Shown piece after piece: positions 61,998 to 64,000 of a stretch of DNA of 64,000 bases; within the stretch, counting starts at the first letter, position 1; the number at the start of each line of letters is the position of its first letter. Origin of the DNA: Hyphomicrobium sp. LHD-15 (GTDB lineage: Bacteria; Pseudomonadota; Alphaproteobacteria; Rhizobiales; Hyphomicrobiaceae); the NCBI RefSeq assembly GCF_031157355.1, contig NZ_JAVIFT010000004.1, forward strand, positions 62,001 through 126,000, read 5' to 3'. Below the pieces are notes generated by a model. It had not been told where the DNA came from and searched no databases. It saw nothing but the letters and a program-made list of their open reading frames with translations. A program made the translations under genes and the position numbers.

Positions 61998-62692
61998 TCG
62001 TAACCCGCCCTACGCTGGTTCGAACGACGCGCGAGGATCTCCGACACGATGAGTGCGCCTAACGAAAGCGCCACCGCCACCAGCGACAGCCGGAAGGCTC
62101 CCTCCTCGCCGCCGGGCGTCTGTGTGTATGAGTAGATCGCGGCCGGGATGGTTTGTGTCTCTCCGGGGATGTTCGAAACGAACGTGATGGTGGCGCCGAA
62201 TTCTCCCAGCGCCTTGGCGAAGCCCAGCATGGCGCCGGCGATAATGCCAGGTAGCGATAGGGGTAACGTCACCGTAAGAAACACCCAGGCCGGAGAGGCA
62301 CCGAGCGTGGCCGCGGCGTCTTCGCTTCGGCTATCGATCGTATCCATAGCGAGGCGGATCGCCCGCACCATGAGCGGGAACCCCATCACGGCGGCGGCCA
62401 ACGCGGCGCCTGTCCAGCGGAACGACAGCACCAGGCCGAAGGTCTGCTCGAGGAATGCGCCGAGCGGCCCACGGCGGCCAAACAGGATCAGCAGAATGTA
62501 TCCGGTCACCACCGGCGGCAGGACCAGCGGCAGGTAGACGAGGCCATCAAGCAGGATCTTGCCGCGGAAGTTTCCCCGCGACAGCAAATAGGCCACCAGC
62601 ACGCCGAGGGGGAGGCTCGCGAGCGTCGCCACCGTCGCCACGCGCAGCGAGAGCTTTATGGCCGTGAACTCGTCTGGCGTGATCGTCCACAT
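61994..62692 (-). CDS. modB: Molybdate ABC transporter permease
   Basis: A 232-residue inner-membrane permease with five to six helices (SLRVATVATLASLPLGVLVAYLLSR near the N-terminus). The EAA loop that docks the ATPase is in AATLGASPAWVFLTVTLPLSLPGIIAG, with G-x-x-x-x-x-x-x-x-x-x-L-P spacing, and GFAKALGEFGATITFVSNIPGETQT is the ModB signature. It forms the channel with ModC, encoded directly downstream. The usual first gene of the operon, the periplasmic binding protein modA, is missing: the region upstream holds no ORF and leads into a divergent wecA-like gene. I see no palindromic ModE site. Confidence 0.93.
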   Translation of the reverse strand: MWTITPDEFTAIKLSLRVATVATLASLPLGVLVAYLLSRGNFRGKILLDGLVYLPLVLPPVVTGYILLILFGRRGPLGAFLEQTFGLVLSFRWTGAALAAAVMGFPLMVRAIRLAMDTIDSRSEDAAATLGASPAWVFLTVTLPLSLPGIIAGAMLGFAKALGEFGATITFVSNIPGETQTIPAAIYSYTQTPGGEEGAFRLSLVAVALSLGALIVSEILARRSNQRRAGYE

Positions 62693-62878
62693 ATTCCCAA
62701 CTTCTCGATTCGAGCGTCCTGAGCTCGAGCATTGCTTCGCCTATGGCTCTTGGCAGCTCTAGGCGACGCTCCGGACCGGGGCAAAGTTGCACATGGCTTT
62801 CTGTTCGGGCAAGCAATTGATCTTGTTGATCGAGCGGCGCTTGATATACCGAATTGCGAAAGCGGTGGGGAGCGGCGG

Positions 62879-63877
62879 TTGAAAGCGATCATTCCGGCAG
62901 TGCTGAGCTTCGTGGCCGCCGTGGCCCTCGTCCGGCTGCTGGCGCTCAGCCGCTTCTCCCAAAGCGCGCTCGATATGCCTAATGAACGCTCGCTCCATGT
63001 CGCTCCGGTGCCGCGAACCGGCGGTCTCGGCTTACTCAGCGCTGCCAGTATCGGATGCGTGCTGCTCGCGCCCTCGGGGCTGTGGGGGCTCGTGGCGCTC
63101 GCGGGCCTGCTCAGCGTCGTGACGTTCGCGGACGACCGAGTCGGCCTGCCGGTGATGACGCGCCTCTTCGTGCAGATCGCCGCCGCCGTGCTCTTTCTCG
63201 CGCTTTACTACGCGGGACCCTTGTGGCTGCTGCCGCTCGCGTTCGGGGCGCTGATCTGGATGGCGAACCTCTATAATTTCATGGACGGATCGGACGGCCT
63301 CGCGGGGGGAATGACGGTCGCCGGATTCGGCGCCTACGCCATTGCCGCGATCTACGCGCCGGCCGAGGCGCCCCAAGCGGAGGCGCTTGCTGTGATTGCA
63401 GCCTCGATCGCGGGGGGCGCCGGCGGGTTCCTGGTCTGGAACTTCCACAAGGCGAGCGTCTTCATGGGCGACTCGGGCTCCGTTCCGCTCGGCTTCCTGG
63501 CAGCGGCGCTCGGCATCGTCGGATGGCAGAGCGGGATCTGGCCGGTCTGGTTTCCCGCGCTGGTGTTTTCGCCCTTTATCGCAGACGCCACCGTGACGCT
63601 GATCAAGCGGTTCCGGCGCGGCGAGAAGCTCACCCAGGCGCACAAGACGCACTACTACCAGCGGGCACTGCGCATGGGGCTCGGCCATCGCGGCACCGCG
63701 CTGGCGAGCTATGTGCTGATGGGGGCCGTGGGAGTGAGCGCACTTTTGGCCCGCGACTGGGGGCCTGTGGCGGTTGGCTTAATGCTCGGGTTCTGGGGGG
63801 CGGCCTATGCGGCGCTGATGACCCTCATCGACCGGCATTGGGACGCCTTTTCGCGCGATCCGGCTCGGGCCGTCTAA
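62879..63877 (+). CDS. WecA-family undecaprenyl-phosphate sugar-1-P transferase
   Basis: A 332-residue integral membrane enzyme of the MraY/WecA superfamily (GT4 in some schemes). FADDRVGLPVMTRLFVQIAAA holds the D-D pair, MANLYNFMDGSDGLAGGM is the N-x-x-N-x-x-D-G catalytic helix, and VWNFHKASVFMGDSGSVPLGF is the closing motif. It should load a sugar phosphate onto undecaprenyl phosphate, the first step of a Wzx/Wzy glycan, and so could start the polymer made by the genes at 49-61 kb. TTG 62879 is the likely start, with GGGGAG upstream. The partial epimerase gene follows on the other strand. Confidence 0.9.
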   Translation: MKAIIPAVLSFVAAVALVRLLALSRFSQSALDMPNERSLHVAPVPRTGGLGLLSAASIGCVLLAPSGLWGLVALAGLLSVVTFADDRVGLPVMTRLFVQIAAAVLFLALYYAGPLWLLPLAFGALIWMANLYNFMDGSDGLAGGMTVAGFGAYAIAAIYAPAEAPQAEALAVIAASIAGGAGGFLVWNFHKASVFMGDSGSVPLGFLAAALGIVGWQSGIWPVWFPALVFSPFIADATVTLIKRFRRGEKLTQAHKTHYYQRALRMGLGHRGTALASYVLMGAVGVSALLARDWGPVAVGLMLGFWGAAYAALMTLIDRHWDAFSRDPARAV

Positions 63878-63882
63878 ACCTC

Positions 63883-64000
63883 TTATTGGCGGGACCGGTA
63901 TCCATCGGCCGTGAGCTTCATGGCCTCGCCCGCACTGACGCGAGGCTCCCACGCCAGCAAACGGCGCGTTTCGCCGTCGTCGATCTCCAGATTGCCGGTG
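63883..64000 (-). CDS. 3' end of a NAD-dependent sugar epimerase-like gene (partial)
   Basis: Reading from the right window edge, the frame gives TGNLEIDDGETRRLLAWEP, then a helical tail and TAA at 63883-63885. The pattern (L-x-x-D-D...L-x-W-x-P) is typical of the C-terminus of extended SDR enzymes such as UDP-glucose 4-epimerase or the epimerases paired with WecA-type transferases. Only about 38 residues are present, so the Rossmann fold and active site are outside. It reads towards the WecA-like gene. Confidence 0.5.
   Translation of the reverse strand, partial: TGNLEIDDGETRRLLAWEPRVSAGEAMKLTADGYRSRQ

Noticed and set aside
1-64000. CRISPR array, complete insertion sequence or prophage
   Set aside because: No regularly spaced repeats with unique spacers, no transposase with terminal inverted repeats and no phage structural genes were seen.

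Overview
The window comes from a high-GC alphaproteobacterial chromosome, most likely of the order Hyphomicrobiales (Rhizobiales) and close to Hyphomicrobium. This is inferred from two pqqA genes of the MKTWMKP type, a class I lysyl-tRNA synthetase, the hisD / UPF0262 / phosphatase / maf / yacG / tRNA-Phe neighbourhood, and DUF992, DUF2948 and TIGR02186 proteins. Only three kinds of stretch look AT-richer and accessory: the gene at 306-1676, the two envelope genes at 46.6-49.2 kb, and parts of the polysaccharide region.

Layout. 1-8 kb: the end of a HAD-like gene, an unrecognised HTH-like protein, REP-type palindromes, small secreted or membrane proteins, two separately transcribed pqqA precursor genes (4688 and 5377) without pqqBCDE, a GNAT and an acyltransferase. 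8-16.6 kb: a PodJ-like polarity or Sel1 protein, a TauE/SafE exporter coupled to a TIGR02186 protein, then the ligase-associated helicase and PdeM nuclease. 16.6-25 kb: DUF952-pyrD, a lone DUF262/DUF1524 (GmrSD-like) gene, lysK and a 605-residue unknown envelope protein. 25-36 kb: a lipase-like hydrolase, DUF2147, a DevCAB/MacB-like ABC operon, and a convergent tetR-adaptor-RND efflux operon with a palindromic operator candidate. The two operons share one bidirectional terminator. BcsS follows.

36-46.3 kb is core: murA, a one-domain cNMP-binding protein, DUF992, DUF2948-hisD-UPF0262-LMW phosphatase, then a membrane adenylate cyclase and a Crp/Fnr regulator on the other strand, then maf-yacG-tRNA-Phe. 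The last 23 bases of the tRNA-Phe region recur with one mismatch at 47823. This brackets an outer-membrane barrel gene and looks like an att duplication left by an eroded island; a trimeric autotransporter lies just beyond.

49.4-61 kb is a surface polysaccharide cluster: GT25, FkbM methyltransferase, GT39, O-acyltransferase/SGNH, GT2, Wzx flippase, nitroreductase-like protein, polysaccharide pyruvyl transferase and GT2. After modBC (without modA) come a WecA-type initiating transferase and the 3' end of a sugar epimerase, so the polysaccharide pathway probably continues past the window.

No CRISPR array, rRNA operon, complete insertion sequence or prophage was seen. The best candidates for something unusual are the duplicated orphan pqqA genes, the lone GmrSD-like gene, the cyclase-Crp pair sitting where infA is expected, the tRNA-Phe att duplication, the nitroreductase/pyruvyl-transferase pair, and a dispersed 43-bp palindromic repeat family.
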